A stretch of DNA of 64,000 nucleotides from Candidatus Pseudomonas phytovorans (GTDB lineage: Bacteria; Pseudomonadota; Gammaproteobacteria; Pseudomonadales; Pseudomonadaceae), in assembly GCA_029202525.1 (NCBI GenBank), contig CP119325.1, positions 3,818,001 to 3,882,000 on the forward strand. Reading direction: 5' to 3'. The notes under the pieces are model-generated. The model saw only the letters and a list, made by a program, of their open reading frames with translations, ran no database searches and had not been told where the DNA came from. A program made the position numbers and the translations under genes. Shown one piece after another: positions 16,216 to 25,270 of the stretch; the stretch's first letter is position 1, and every line of letters starts with the position of its first letter.

Positions 16216-17319
16216 TCAAGTATTGCCCTGCCACCCCGTTTGCCTGAGTGCTGTCAGCAAGCGCTCGCCCTCCAGACCAGGCACCTCGCGTCCATCTTTC
16301 GCCAGCATCGTGCGCCCAGCCAGGATTGCATTCACAATGGCCTCCTCCACCGCCTCTGCCGCCGCCGCGAACAGCGGCGAGATATGATCGTTGTTGACCA
16401 TTGCCACTTGCGCTGTCACCGGCAGGTCGCGGCGGTTGTAATCGGCAGGCGCCAGCCCGGTATTGCCCGTAGAGAACGCCAGAAAGATATCGCCACTGGA
16501 GTCATCGGTACCGCCCCCCGTGCGGGCAATACCCAGCGCCGCACGTTGTGCCAGGCGCTGGCACTGATGCGGCAGCAACGGCGCATCGGTGGCCAGTACC
16601 ACCACGATGGAACCCATGCCGGGGGTGTCCTGCTGGTCAAATGGCGAAGGCAGATCAAGCAACACCCGGCCCACCGGGTAACCATCCACCCGAAGGTCAC
16701 GGCGCTGCCCATGGTTGGCCTGGACAAAAGCGCCCACCGTCCAGCCGCCCTCCCCGGCCGGCAGCACCCGCGATGCAGTCCCGACGCCGCCTTTGAACTC
16801 ATGGCAGATCATACCGGTACCACCGCCAACCGCCCCCTCTGCTACGGGCCCGCTGCGGGCAGCCCCCAGCGCTTGCTGAACCAGGTCGGCATTTACATGC
16901 TGGCCCCAGATGTCGTTCAGCACACCGTCGTAGGTCTCCATGACCACTGGCATGCACCAGTAGGTCGCGTGGTCTGCCAAGGTCGCATGCTCATGGGCGA
17001 TCAGCGCATCGCGCACTACACCGACACTGTGCGTGTTGGTCGTGGCAATGGCGGTAGTCAGCAGGCCCGCCTCACGAATCCACTCCAGGCCTGTGGCGTC
17101 GCCATTGCCGTTGAGCACATGGCAGCCGGCAAAGCACGGCTCATAGCGCGCCGGGCCTTCGCGGGGCTCGATGACGCTCACCCCGGTGCGTACGGGTTTG
17201 CCGTTATGGGTCTTGTTCAGGGTGGCGTGGCCAACGCGTACACCTGGAACATCGGTAATGGCGTTGTGGGGGCCAGGCCGACCAAGGCCCAGCGTGATCC
17301 CGAAATCGCGTGCTCGCAT
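16216..17319 (-). CDS. P1/S58-family aminopeptidase (DmpA-like)
   Basis: 367 residues of the DmpA/BapA family, self-processing N-terminal-nucleophile hydrolases that release N-terminal D-, L- or beta-amino acids from peptides or amides. The opening ITDVPGVRVGHATL and the GAVGGGTGMICHEFKGGVGTASR block are typical. The expected autocleavage and nucleophile site is in TDDSSGDIFLAFSTGN, probably S275. There is no signal peptide, so it acts in the cytoplasm. An APC permease gene ends 12 bases upstream on the same strand, suggesting that the pair takes up and hydrolyses an amino-acid derivative. Confidence 0.9.
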   Translation of the reverse strand: MRARDFGITLGLGRPGPHNAITDVPGVRVGHATLNKTHNGKPVRTGVSVIEPREGPARYEPCFAGCHVLNGNGDATGLEWIREAGLLTTAIATTNTHSVGVVRDALIAHEHATLADHATYWCMPVVMETYDGVLNDIWGQHVNADLVQQALGAARSGPVAEGAVGGGTGMICHEFKGGVGTASRVLPAGEGGWTVGAFVQANHGQRRDLRVDGYPVGRVLLDLPSPFDQQDTPGMGSIVVVLATDAPLLPHQCQRLAQRAALGIARTGGGTDDSSGDIFLAFSTGNTGLAPADYNRRDLPVTAQVAMVNNDHISPLFAAAAEAVEEAIVNAILAGRTMLAKDGREVPGLEGERLLTALRQTGWQGNT

Positions 17320-17331
17320 CTTGTCTCTCGC

Positions 17332-18696
17332 TCAAAGTTTCTGGAAGGCCGGGCTCAACTTGCCATAGGTGCCGTACAGCAACACCGAGGTAAGCAGAAT
17401 GCCAAGAATGATCAAAATGTCCCGGGCGGAGGCCTCACTCAACAGGGCCGTCAACAGGTACCCCGCACCGGTCACCGCCGCCAGTGCCGGCAGCGGCCAC
17501 AGCGGCATGCGGTACGGATGCTCCCGGTCACGGCGCAGTACCCGACTGAACAGTGCGCACAAGCCGACCACCAGGTACACGCAGAGGATGAGCAGTACGG
17601 TGAACGAGGTCAGCTCCCCCAGGTTGGAACTGAAGGTCAGGGCCGCAGACGGCACGGCGAGGAACAGCGTGGCCAGCCAGGGCGATTCCCACTTGGGGTG
17701 AATCCGGGTAAAGGCGCGGTTCAGGGTCGGCATCCACAACGCGTCCCGCCCGCTGCTGTAGATCACCCGGCCACTCTGGATCACCAGGGCGATGATGGCA
17801 TTGAACACCGACAGGAAGATCCCGCCGCTCACCAATCGCGACAGCGTTTCGTTGCCATGCGCCGCCAGCAGGTAGCCAATCGGATCCGGGCTGGCCAGCA
17901 TCGCTTCCAGCGACGGTGCACCAATCAGCAGTGCCAGCATGGGGATCACTTCAATGGCCACCACCAGCACCAGTGACCACAGCACGGCCCTGTGGACGCC
18001 GCGCCCCCCGCACTTCATGTCTTCTGCCAGCAACACTGCGCCGCCAAATCCGTTGAAGGAAAACAACGCAGTGCCGACCGCACCAATCACCAGCGCCCAC
18101 GGCGCGGCATGCAGTATTCCGTTATCCAGTACCAGCGGGCTGACGAGGCTGCCGAGGGGTTGCTGGGCATTGCCAAAGCCCAGCACCACAATCACCATCA
18201 ACGCCGCCACTTCAAGCAACAGGCAGATGCCGGTCACCCACGCGTTCAGCTTGATATTCAGGATACCCAGCAGATAACCCAGGGCGACAATCAGCAAGGC
18301 CACCGTCTGCCCATCAAGCTGGGTGCGCAAGGCCGCATTCAAGTAGGTGGCAGCCCCGGTTGCCAGCACCGGTGGAATGAACACCAACATCGCCAGCACG
18401 GTAAGAAAGGTGGCGTAACCGGCCATGCCGCCAAATACCCGTTTGGCAAACACATATTCACCCCCGGCAGCACTGTGCGCGCGGCCCAGTTCGGCATAGC
18501 AAAGCGCAAACATCAACGCCAACACGCCCCCCAGCATGAAGGCCCAGATTACCCCGGTACCTGCCTGGGCGATGGCGAAAGGCGCGATGACGAAGACCGA
18601 GCTGGCGGGGGTCACCGAGGATACGGTGATGGCCACGACGTCAGCGACACTCAGTGTCGGTTTGAGTTTGGAAGCGGGTGCACTACAGGACGTCAT
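17332..18696 (-). CDS. APC-family amino acid permease
   Basis: 454 residues with about twelve hydrophobic helices. The first helix carries the APC pattern (AVTVSSVTPASSVFVIAPFAIAQAG) and the GGEYVFAKRVFGG segment follows helix 2. It imports an amino acid, amine or dipeptide-like compound. It precedes the DmpA-like peptidase by 12 bases and is divergent from a LuxR-type gene. The leader contains AACAACAA, a possible Hfq/Crc site, before GAGGATGAACAA and the ATG at 18696. The substrate is unknown. Confidence 0.88.
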   Translation of the reverse strand: MTSCSAPASKLKPTLSVADVVAITVSSVTPASSVFVIAPFAIAQAGTGVIWAFMLGGVLALMFALCYAELGRAHSAAGGEYVFAKRVFGGMAGYATFLTVLAMLVFIPPVLATGAATYLNAALRTQLDGQTVALLIVALGYLLGILNIKLNAWVTGICLLLEVAALMVIVVLGFGNAQQPLGSLVSPLVLDNGILHAAPWALVIGAVGTALFSFNGFGGAVLLAEDMKCGGRGVHRAVLWSLVLVVAIEVIPMLALLIGAPSLEAMLASPDPIGYLLAAHGNETLSRLVSGGIFLSVFNAIIALVIQSGRVIYSSGRDALWMPTLNRAFTRIHPKWESPWLATLFLAVPSAALTFSSNLGELTSFTVLLILCVYLVVGLCALFSRVLRRDREHPYRMPLWPLPALAAVTGAGYLLTALLSEASARDILIILGILLTSVLLYGTYGKLSPAFQKL

Positions 18697-18710
18697 TTGT
18701 TCATCCTCAC

Positions 18711-18720
18711 GTTGTTGTTA
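18711..18720 (-). promoter_or_regulatory. Hfq/Crc-type A-rich motif before the APC permease
   Basis: On the minus strand 18720-18711 reads TAACAACAAC, which contains AACAACAA. It lies 15 bases before the permease start codon, just ahead of the ribosome site. Confidence 0.45.
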
Positions 18721-18889
18721 GTGTCAGAGGCAGAACCCGGAAGCGAAACGTGGCGAGCCCGGCGGCCCGCTTGATGGGGATGAAATCTATTCGGCAGAGC
18801 CCGGCGGAACAATTCCCCCTAAGGGTTACCCCCGTTGACAGCTGGAGCAAATCGGGCGCCAATGCCCTACTGCCCTCAAGGATGCTGCC

Positions 18890-19681
18890 GTGGACGTTCT
18901 CTTTCATGAAGTTGCCGGTCACGCCGCGCTGGCCAAGGCGATAGAGCACATCGGCGGCCCGCGCTTCTGGCGCCAGCTGATCCTGGTACTGAGGCATTGG
19001 GTGCCGTTCGATAACGCGCTGGCGATGCACTTCCCACCCCAGGGCGCACCACAAGTGCTGGAGGAATACGACGCGGCGCCAGCCCCCGTAGCCGGTGAGC
19101 TTTATCTCGACGGGTTGTATCTGCTTGACCCCTTCTACCAGGCGGCGCGCGAAGGCCTGGCCAGTGGTTGCTACCACCTCGAAGAGGTAGCCCCGGATCA
19201 TTTCTGGCAAACGGACTATTACCAGAACTACTTCCAGAACCATGTGCTGATGGACGAAGTCCAGTTCCTGTTGCAGTTACCCGATGGGGTGTTGTCGCTG
19301 TCGCTGGGCATGCGCCGCGCTTTCGATGCAGCAGAGCTGGGCAAGCTCAACCTGGTCAGTGCCTGGGTGCTGGCCTTGCTTCAGCAACACTGGGCGCATA
19401 CCGGCGTCTCGGTGCCCGTACAGCCACCGGTTGGCGATGCGCTGGCCAGGTTTGCCCAAGGCCTGTTATCGGAGCGAGAGCTGGAAATCGCCCGGCTGAT
19501 TCTGCGCGGCTACTCGTCGAAGGCGATGGCGCAACGGCTGGGAATCTCGCCCGAGACCGTCAAGGTGCACCGGCGCCACCTGTACGCAAAACTGAATATC
19601 TCGTCTCACCCTGAACTGTTTTCGATGTTCATCCGGGAGCTGGGCTTCGCGGATGAACGGGGGGAGCTCCCATCAACTTGA
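18890..19681 (+). CDS. LuxR-family transcriptional regulator
   Basis: 263 residues from the GTG at 18890, which has AAGGA seven bases upstream. The C-terminus (about residues 190-255) is a LuxR-type HTH: LLSERELEIARLILRG, SSKAMAQRLGISPETVKVHRRHLYAKLNI. The N-terminal 180 residues are not a recognisable autoinducer or receiver domain. It is divergent from the APC permease and DmpA-like peptidase across 193 bases, and regulators in this position usually control the neighbouring divergent operon. Confidence 0.88.
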   Translation: MDVLFHEVAGHAALAKAIEHIGGPRFWRQLILVLRHWVPFDNALAMHFPPQGAPQVLEEYDAAPAPVAGELYLDGLYLLDPFYQAAREGLASGCYHLEEVAPDHFWQTDYYQNYFQNHVLMDEVQFLLQLPDGVLSLSLGMRRAFDAAELGKLNLVSAWVLALLQQHWAHTGVSVPVQPPVGDALARFAQGLLSERELEIARLILRGYSSKAMAQRLGISPETVKVHRRHLYAKLNISSHPELFSMFIRELGFADERGELPST

Positions 19682-19776
19682 GCCTGCGCGCCTTGGTGAC
19701 CAAGGCGGGGAATGCCTGCTAGGCTGACCATGGCGGCCTTGCTGGCGGCCTACCCTTCACCCACAGGCACGGGCCA

Positions 19777-22317
19777 ATGACCTCCGACCCACAAGTAAAC
19801 CTGACCAACTGCGACCGCGAACCCATACAGATCCCTGGCAGCATCCAGCCCCACGGCTGCCTGCTTGCCTGTGATGCATCGGCGACCGTGGTCCTGCGCC
19901 ATTCGGTCAACGCCCCGTATTTGCTGGGCCTTGCAGGTGACATCAACGGCCAGAAGCTGCACGCGTTGCTAGGAGACGAGGTAGCCCACACCCTGCGCAA
20001 CGCTTTGGCCCGTACCCGCGACGCCTCGCGCCCTGCACTCAGCTTCAACGTGGTGCTGCCCAGTGGCCAGGCCTTCGATGTCGCCGCCCACCTGTTCAAA
20101 GGCACGTCAATCCTGGAGTTCGAACCGGCCGGTGCCAGCATTGCCGAGCCCATCGAGCTGGCCCGCACCCTGATTGCCCAGCTGCGCGAAATCGACCAGA
20201 CCAGCAAATTGTTCCGCGACGCTGCCCGCTTTGTCCGGGCCGTACTGGGCTACGACCGGGTGATGATTTACCAGTTGGGCGCTGACGGTGCCGGCAAAGT
20301 GGTCGCTGAAGCCAAGCGCGGCGATCTCGAGAGCTTCATGGGCCAGTACTTCCCCGCCTCCGACATCCCGCAGCAGGCTCGGGCCCTTTATCTGCGCAAC
20401 CCGATCCGGGTGATTTCCGACGCCCAGTTCAAAACAGTCGCCATCGACCCCGTCCTCGACCCGTCAGGCGAACCGCTCGACCTGTCCTACGCGCACCTGC
20501 GCAGCGTGTCGCCGGTCCATTGCGAGTACCTGTGCAATATGGGCGTGGGCGCTTCGATGTCAATATCGGTCATCGTCAACGGCGAGCTGTGGGGGCTGAT
20601 CGCCTGCCACCACTACGCGCCACGAACACTGGCCATGGGGCAGCGGGTAGCCGCCGAAATGTTCGGCGAGTTCTTCTCCTTGCATATCGAGACCCTGCGC
20701 AGCCGGCAAAAGCTCGAAGCCGCCGTGCGGGTTCACAAAGCACTGGACAACATTGTGCGCGATGCCAACAAGGCAGCAGACATCGATGGGTTCTTTCACT
20801 CACGCCTGCCGCGGCTTATGTCGCTGATCCCGTGCGATGGCATCGGCATGTCGCTGCAAGGCCGCTGGGCATCAGCCGGACTGGTGCTACCCAAAGCTGC
20901 CGTACCCGACCTGTTGCGGCTGGCGGACATGGTCACCGAAGGCCGTACCTGGGCCTCCAATCGCCTGTCGACGGTGCACCCTTCGGCCCAGGCGTACTTC
21001 ACCGACGTGTCTGGCGTACTGATCATCCCGATGTCGCAGCAGCCCAGGGATTACCTGATCTTCTTCCGCAAGGAGGTCATCGAGACGCTCGACTGGGCCG
21101 GGGACCCGAACAAAACCTACGACAGCGGCGCGCTGGGTGATCGCCTCACACCACGCAAAAGTTTTTCCATCTGGAAAGAAACCGTTCACCAGCAGTCGCT
21201 GCCCTGGACCGAACAGGATCGCCAGTTTGGCGATGCGATCCGCACCGCCATCGTCGAAGTGGTGCTGCACAACAGCGAGCTGCTTGCCAGCGAGCGCTCG
21301 AAGGCTGAAGTGCGCCAGCGCATCCTTAACGAAGAACTCAATCACAGGGTCAAGAACATTCTGTCGCTGATTGGTGCGCTGGTTGCCCATCCGACCTCTG
21401 AGAGCCTGACCCTTCACGACTATGTGGCAACCCTGAAAGGACGGATCCAGGCCTTGTCACTGGCCCACGACCAAGTGGTGCGCGGTGATGGTGGCGGGCG
21501 CCTGGCGAAGCTGCTGGAGGCCGAACTTTCACCGTACCGCACGGCTACCGGCGGGATCGAGTTGCAGGGGCCGAACGTCATCCTTGACGCGCGCGCCTAC
21601 TCGGTCATGGCCCTGGTGCTGCACGAGCTGGCTACCAACGCGGCCAAGTATGGTGCGCTGTCGCGACCCGGCGGCAAGCTTTCAGTGAGCTGGGTTATCG
21701 ACGCCGCCAACGCTTGTGCCATCAGCTGGCGTGAAAGTGGCGGGCCAACGGTACGCCCGCCAAGCCGCACTGGCTTCGGCTCGGTACTGATCGACCGCAG
21801 CATCCCGTTCGACCTGGGCGGCACCAGCACGGTGGAATATTACCCCGAAGGCCTGCAAGGCTTGTTCAGGATCCCTGCCCAGCACCTGACCGTCGCTGAA
21901 ACGTTCGAACCCGCCATCCCGGCCTCGGCCATGGCCCGGGTAGGCGATACCTTCGCATCACGTACGGGGTTGTGTGTGCTGATCCTTGAAGACCAACTGG
22001 TCATTGCCGTCGGCCTGGAGCAAATTCTCAACGATGCTCAGATCAAGGACGTGATCACTGCCAATTCCGAAGATGAGGCAATGCAACTGCTCGCCAGACG
22101 CACACCGGATGCCGCGATACTGGACGTGAACCTGGGAACCGGCACATCCATTTCTGTCGCCGATGAACTGGTACGTCGTCAGGTTCCATTCCTGTTCGCC
22201 ACCGGCTATGGCGACGGCATCAGCATTCCCGAGCACTTGAAGGGTGTGCCCGTGGCACGCAAGCCGTATGACGCCAATAGCATCCTGGCTAGCCTGCAGG
22301 GCCTGTTAGGTCGTTGA
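19777..22317 (+). CDS. Hybrid bacteriophytochrome histidine kinase
   Basis: 846 residues in the order PAS-GAF-PHY-HWE/HisKA_2-type kinase-receiver. The biliverdin-binding cysteine is C12 in TNCDREPIQIPGSIQPHG, and the GAF signature PASDIPQQARALYLRNPIR is intact, so it should be a red/far-red sensor. The kinase has the phospho-acceptor H523 in NEELNHRVKN and the C-terminal receiver has D783 in AILDVN. Such hybrid kinases can phosphorylate their own receiver and end the relay there. No heme oxygenase gene, which would make biliverdin, lies beside it. The ATG at 19777 matches the expected position of the cysteine. Confidence 0.95.
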   Translation: MTSDPQVNLTNCDREPIQIPGSIQPHGCLLACDASATVVLRHSVNAPYLLGLAGDINGQKLHALLGDEVAHTLRNALARTRDASRPALSFNVVLPSGQAFDVAAHLFKGTSILEFEPAGASIAEPIELARTLIAQLREIDQTSKLFRDAARFVRAVLGYDRVMIYQLGADGAGKVVAEAKRGDLESFMGQYFPASDIPQQARALYLRNPIRVISDAQFKTVAIDPVLDPSGEPLDLSYAHLRSVSPVHCEYLCNMGVGASMSISVIVNGELWGLIACHHYAPRTLAMGQRVAAEMFGEFFSLHIETLRSRQKLEAAVRVHKALDNIVRDANKAADIDGFFHSRLPRLMSLIPCDGIGMSLQGRWASAGLVLPKAAVPDLLRLADMVTEGRTWASNRLSTVHPSAQAYFTDVSGVLIIPMSQQPRDYLIFFRKEVIETLDWAGDPNKTYDSGALGDRLTPRKSFSIWKETVHQQSLPWTEQDRQFGDAIRTAIVEVVLHNSELLASERSKAEVRQRILNEELNHRVKNILSLIGALVAHPTSESLTLHDYVATLKGRIQALSLAHDQVVRGDGGGRLAKLLEAELSPYRTATGGIELQGPNVILDARAYSVMALVLHELATNAAKYGALSRPGGKLSVSWVIDAANACAISWRESGGPTVRPPSRTGFGSVLIDRSIPFDLGGTSTVEYYPEGLQGLFRIPAQHLTVAETFEPAIPASAMARVGDTFASRTGLCVLILEDQLVIAVGLEQILNDAQIKDVITANSEDEAMQLLARRTPDAAILDVNLGTGTSISVADELVRRQVPFLFATGYGDGISIPEHLKGVPVARKPYDANSILASLQGLLGR

Positions 22318-22351
22318 GAAAAATGACGGAGATTGCGAGTGCAGGGAGGAT

Positions 22352-22396
22352 GGCACCGGCCTTGCCGGTGTTCGCGGCTTGAGCCGCGCTTGCAGG
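22352..22396. repeat. Partial REP-like hairpins
   Basis: GGCACCGGCCTTGCCGGTG followed by TTCGCGGCTTGAGCCGCGC forms two short hairpins of the REP family, without the inward inverted mate seen at other sites. Confidence 0.6.
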
Positions 22397-22401
22397 AAGG
22401 C

Positions 22402-22425
22402 AGCGCCAGCCGTGGGGCTGGCGCT
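22402..22425. terminator. Hairpin between convergent genes
   Basis: AGCGCCAGCC (22402-22411) and GGCTGGCGCT (22416-22425) form a perfect ten-base stem with a four-base loop. It lies between the convergent phytochrome and acetolactate synthase-like genes. There is no U-tract on either side, so termination efficiency is uncertain. Confidence 0.6.
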
Positions 22426-22436
22426 GTACTTGGGGC

Positions 22437-24080
22437 TTACACCGCCAGCGCGCGCTCACGCAGCTCGCTGTTGAGGATGCGGTCGTTCTCGCTGTAATCG
22501 ACCGGGCAGTCGATCACGTGCACGCCCGGGGTGTTGATGCAGTGTTCCAGCAGCGGCAGCAGGCCTTCGGCGCTTTCAACGCGGTGACCGTTGGCACCGT
22601 AGGCTTCGGCGTACTTGACGAAGTCCGGGTTGCCGTAGTCCAGGCCGAAATCGGTGAAGCCCATGTTGGCCTGCTTCCAGCGGATCATGCCGTAGCCGTC
22701 ATCACGCAGGATCACCACGGTGATGTGCATACCCAGACGCACTGCCGTTTCCAGCTCCTGGCTGTTCATCATGAAGCCGCCGTCACCGCATACCGAAATT
22801 ACCGGGCGGTCCGGGTGCACCAGGTGCGCGGCCATGGCCGACGGCAGGCCGGCGCCCATGGTCGCCAGGGCGTTGTCCAGCAGCACGGTGTTCGGCTTGT
22901 GCGCCTTGTAGTTACGGGCAAACCAGATCTTGTAGATGCCGTTGTCCAGGGCGACGATGCCTTCGGACGGCAGTACGCGACGGATGTCGGCAACCAGACG
23001 CTGCGGGTAGACCGGGAAGCGGTTGTCGTCGCCGCCTTCGGCGATCTGCGCTTCGTTGGCTTCACGGATCGCCATCAGGCGGGTGAAGTCCCAGTGCGCG
23101 GTGTCGTTCAGCGCTTCGCCGATCTGCCACACGGCGTTGGCGATGTCGCCGATCACTTCCACCTGCGGGAAGTACACAGCATCGACTTCGGCGGAGCGGA
23201 AGCTGATGTGGATGACTTCGGTACCGCCACGGACCATGAAGAACGGCGGCTTCTCGATCACGTCGTGGCCGATGTTGATGATCAGGTCGGCGGCTTCGAT
23301 GGCGCGGTGTACGAAGTCACCAGAGGACAGCGCGGCGTTACCCAGGAAGCGCGGGTGGCGCTCGTCGACCACACCTTTACCCATCTGGGTGGTGATGAAC
23401 GGGATACCGGTCTTGTCGATCAGTTGCTTGAGGACCTTGGCGGTCATCTTGCGGTTGGCGCCGGCGCCGATCACCAGGATCGGGCTGCGGGCCTTCTGCA
23501 GTTTTTCCAAGGCGGCTTCGATGGCCACATGCTCGGCCAATGGGCGGCGGTGCAGGCTGCGTGGAATCGGCAGCGCGTCGGTTTGCTCGGCCGCGATGTC
23601 CTCAGGCAGCTCCAGGTGCACAGCGCCCGGCTTTTCTTCTTCTGCCAGGCGGAAGGCTTCGCGCATGCGCGCCGGGATGTTGTCGGCCGAGGCAAACTGG
23701 TGGGTGTACTTGGTGATGGGGGCCATCATGCCGCACACGTCGATGATCTGGAAGCGGCCCTGCTTGGACTTCTTGATCGGCTTCTGCCCGGTGATCATCA
23801 TCATCGGCATGCCGCCCAGGTATGCGTAGGCGCTGGCGGTGACCAGGTTGGTGGCGCCAGGGCCGAGGGTCGACAGGCTCACGCCGGTCTTGCCGGTCAG
23901 GCGGCCGTAGGTGGCAGCCATGAAACCTGCAGACTGCTCGTGACGGGTCAGTACCAGCTTGATCTTCGACTTGCGCAGGGATTCGAGCAGGTCGAGGTTT
24001 TCCTCACCAGGAATGCCGAACACATACTCGACACCTTCGTTTTCCAGGCATTGCACAACGACATCGGCGGCCTTGGCCAT
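22437..24080 (-). CDS. Acetolactate synthase-like thiamine diphosphate enzyme
   Basis: 547 residues of the IlvB/AlsS family. The N-terminus has the GIPGEENLDLLESL and RHEQSAGFMAATYGRLTGKTGV segments with the catalytic glutamate, and the C-terminal ThDP motif is CGDGGFMMNSQELETAVRLG. It should decarboxylate pyruvate and join it to a second 2-oxo acid. No small regulatory subunit gene follows, so it may act as a catabolic acetolactate synthase making acetoin precursors, or on another oxo acid. It stands alone with a divergent LysR gene, which implies inducible control. Confidence 0.9.
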   Translation of the reverse strand: MAKAADVVVQCLENEGVEYVFGIPGEENLDLLESLRKSKIKLVLTRHEQSAGFMAATYGRLTGKTGVSLSTLGPGATNLVTASAYAYLGGMPMMMITGQKPIKKSKQGRFQIIDVCGMMAPITKYTHQFASADNIPARMREAFRLAEEEKPGAVHLELPEDIAAEQTDALPIPRSLHRRPLAEHVAIEAALEKLQKARSPILVIGAGANRKMTAKVLKQLIDKTGIPFITTQMGKGVVDERHPRFLGNAALSSGDFVHRAIEAADLIINIGHDVIEKPPFFMVRGGTEVIHISFRSAEVDAVYFPQVEVIGDIANAVWQIGEALNDTAHWDFTRLMAIREANEAQIAEGGDDNRFPVYPQRLVADIRRVLPSEGIVALDNGIYKIWFARNYKAHKPNTVLLDNALATMGAGLPSAMAAHLVHPDRPVISVCGDGGFMMNSQELETAVRLGMHITVVILRDDGYGMIRWKQANMGFTDFGLDYGNPDFVKYAEAYGANGHRVESAEGLLPLLEHCINTPGVHVIDCPVDYSENDRILNSELRERALAV

Positions 24081-24206
24081 TTGGGGTACTACCTCAAAAT
24101 CTTTGTGGGATTGCAGCTTTATTACGCTGCGTGACTGAGATGTTGCAGGATGTCTCAGTGGCGCGCATCGTAGGCCCTCTGGTTAATAATAATAAATATA
24201 TTGTTA

Positions 24207-24221
24207 TGATGCTTGGCATCA
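24207..24221. promoter_or_regulatory. LysR-type palindromic operator
   Basis: TGATGC-TTG-GCATCA is a perfect 15-base inverted repeat in an AT-rich divergent region, 30 bases before the LysR gene and 127 bases from the acetolactate synthase-like start. It is a good candidate recognition site for the LysR protein. Confidence 0.6.
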
Positions 24222-24250
24222 CAGTTTGTTATGAGTGGTAGATCGCCTCA

Positions 24251-25132
24251 ATGAACCTCAAGGCATTGCGCTGCTGCGTCGAGATCGTGCGACAAGGCAG
24301 CTTTACCAAGGCAGCGCAGCATTTGCACATCGCCCAGCCAGCGCTGAGCATGGCGGTAACCCGGCTGGAAGAAGAACTTGGCGTAACGCTGTTCAACCGC
24401 ACCACCCGCAAAGTCATCCTCACAGCCGAGGGCGAGCAGTTTTTGCCGCGTATTGCTTCGGCGCTGCGCGAGATGGATGTTGCCCGGCAAGAACTGCGGG
24501 ACATGGCCGATCTGAAACGCGGCGAAGTGCGCCTTGGCATCCCGCCCATGTTTGGCCTGCACTATGTGCCAGGGTTGATGAATGCCTTCCGCCGACTCTA
24601 TCCAGGCATCGCCATGACCGTGTTCGAAGGCAGTGCCGAAGACATTGGCCATCGCCTGGAACAGCGGGAAATCGACCTCGCACTGCTGGAGTCCAGGCGA
24701 GTGCCGCCCGACAAGGAATCAATCCTGCTGGGCAGTGACGAGATGCTGGCGTGCATGCACCCCGACCACCCTTATGCCGGCAAAGCCTTCCTCACCGCAG
24801 AAGACCTGCGCAACACGGATATGGTGGTGTTTGATAGAACCTTCGTGCAACGCCACCTGCTGGACGCGTTCTTTGCCGAACACGGCATCACCTACCAAGT
24901 GGCACTGCAGAGCAACTTCGTTTCGCTGGTGGTGCAGGCGGCGCTGGACAACATGGGTGTGGCCACCCTGCTGCGCTCGGTTCAGCAGCGTACACCGGGC
25001 ATCGTTGGCGTGCCCTTCCGGCCTGCGCAGCAGATGAGCTTCCGCCTGTGCTGGCGGTCGGGGGAGTACCTGTCTTTGGCCAGCAAACGGTTTATCGACT
25101 TTGCCGCGCAGACGCATTACCTGGAGCGTTGA
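24251..25132 (+). CDS. LysR-family transcriptional regulator
   Basis: 293 residues. The N-terminal winged HTH (residues 1-60: MNLKALRCCVEIVRQGSFTKAAQHLHIAQPALSMAVTRLE) is canonical, followed by a two-lobed effector domain to the end. It is divergent from the acetolactate synthase-like gene and probably activates it in response to a small acid. The ATG at 24251 lacks a strong ribosome site, as is common for LysR genes. Confidence 0.93.
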   Translation: MNLKALRCCVEIVRQGSFTKAAQHLHIAQPALSMAVTRLEEELGVTLFNRTTRKVILTAEGEQFLPRIASALREMDVARQELRDMADLKRGEVRLGIPPMFGLHYVPGLMNAFRRLYPGIAMTVFEGSAEDIGHRLEQREIDLALLESRRVPPDKESILLGSDEMLACMHPDHPYAGKAFLTAEDLRNTDMVVFDRTFVQRHLLDAFFAEHGITYQVALQSNFVSLVVQAALDNMGVATLLRSVQQRTPGIVGVPFRPAQQMSFRLCWRSGEYLSLASKRFIDFAAQTHYLER

Positions 25133-25147
25133 TGCCAGCCTGATCCG

Positions 25148-25254
25148 GCCCTTTCGCGGCTAAAGCCGCTCCCACAGGTACAGCGTAAACGTTGGGCACC
25201 CGCAGTCCCTGTGGGAGCGGCTTTAGCCGCGAACACCGGCAAAGCCGGTGCCAG
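25148..25254. repeat. REP/BIME hairpin
   Basis: Inverted REP pair: CGGCTAAAGCCGCTCCCACA near 25158 and TGTGGGAGCGGCTTTAGCCG near 25210, followed by an ACCGGCAAAGCCGGT hairpin. It differs in stem sequence from the 10661 element. It lies between the convergent LysR and hydrolase genes. Confidence 0.85.
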
Positions 25255-25270
25255 ACCGACGCGCCAGTGC

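Noticed and set aside
16240..17976. Long open frame on the plus strand opposite the DmpA-like and permease genes
   Set aside because: His/Arg/Gln-rich shadow of two well-supported genes on the other strand.
22352..22367. Sigma-54-like TGGCACCGGCCTTGCC
   Set aside because: It has the GG-N10-GC spacing but is part of a REP-like hairpin between convergent genes, with no gene start downstream on that strand.
22437..24080. Assignment as the biosynthetic ilvI/ilvB large subunit
   Set aside because: No small-subunit gene follows and a divergent LysR gene is present, so a biosynthetic name cannot be supported.
22518..24134. Long open frame on the plus strand opposite the acetolactate synthase-like gene
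   Set aside because: It mirrors a clear ThDP enzyme gene codon for codon and shows no domain; a codon-bias shadow.
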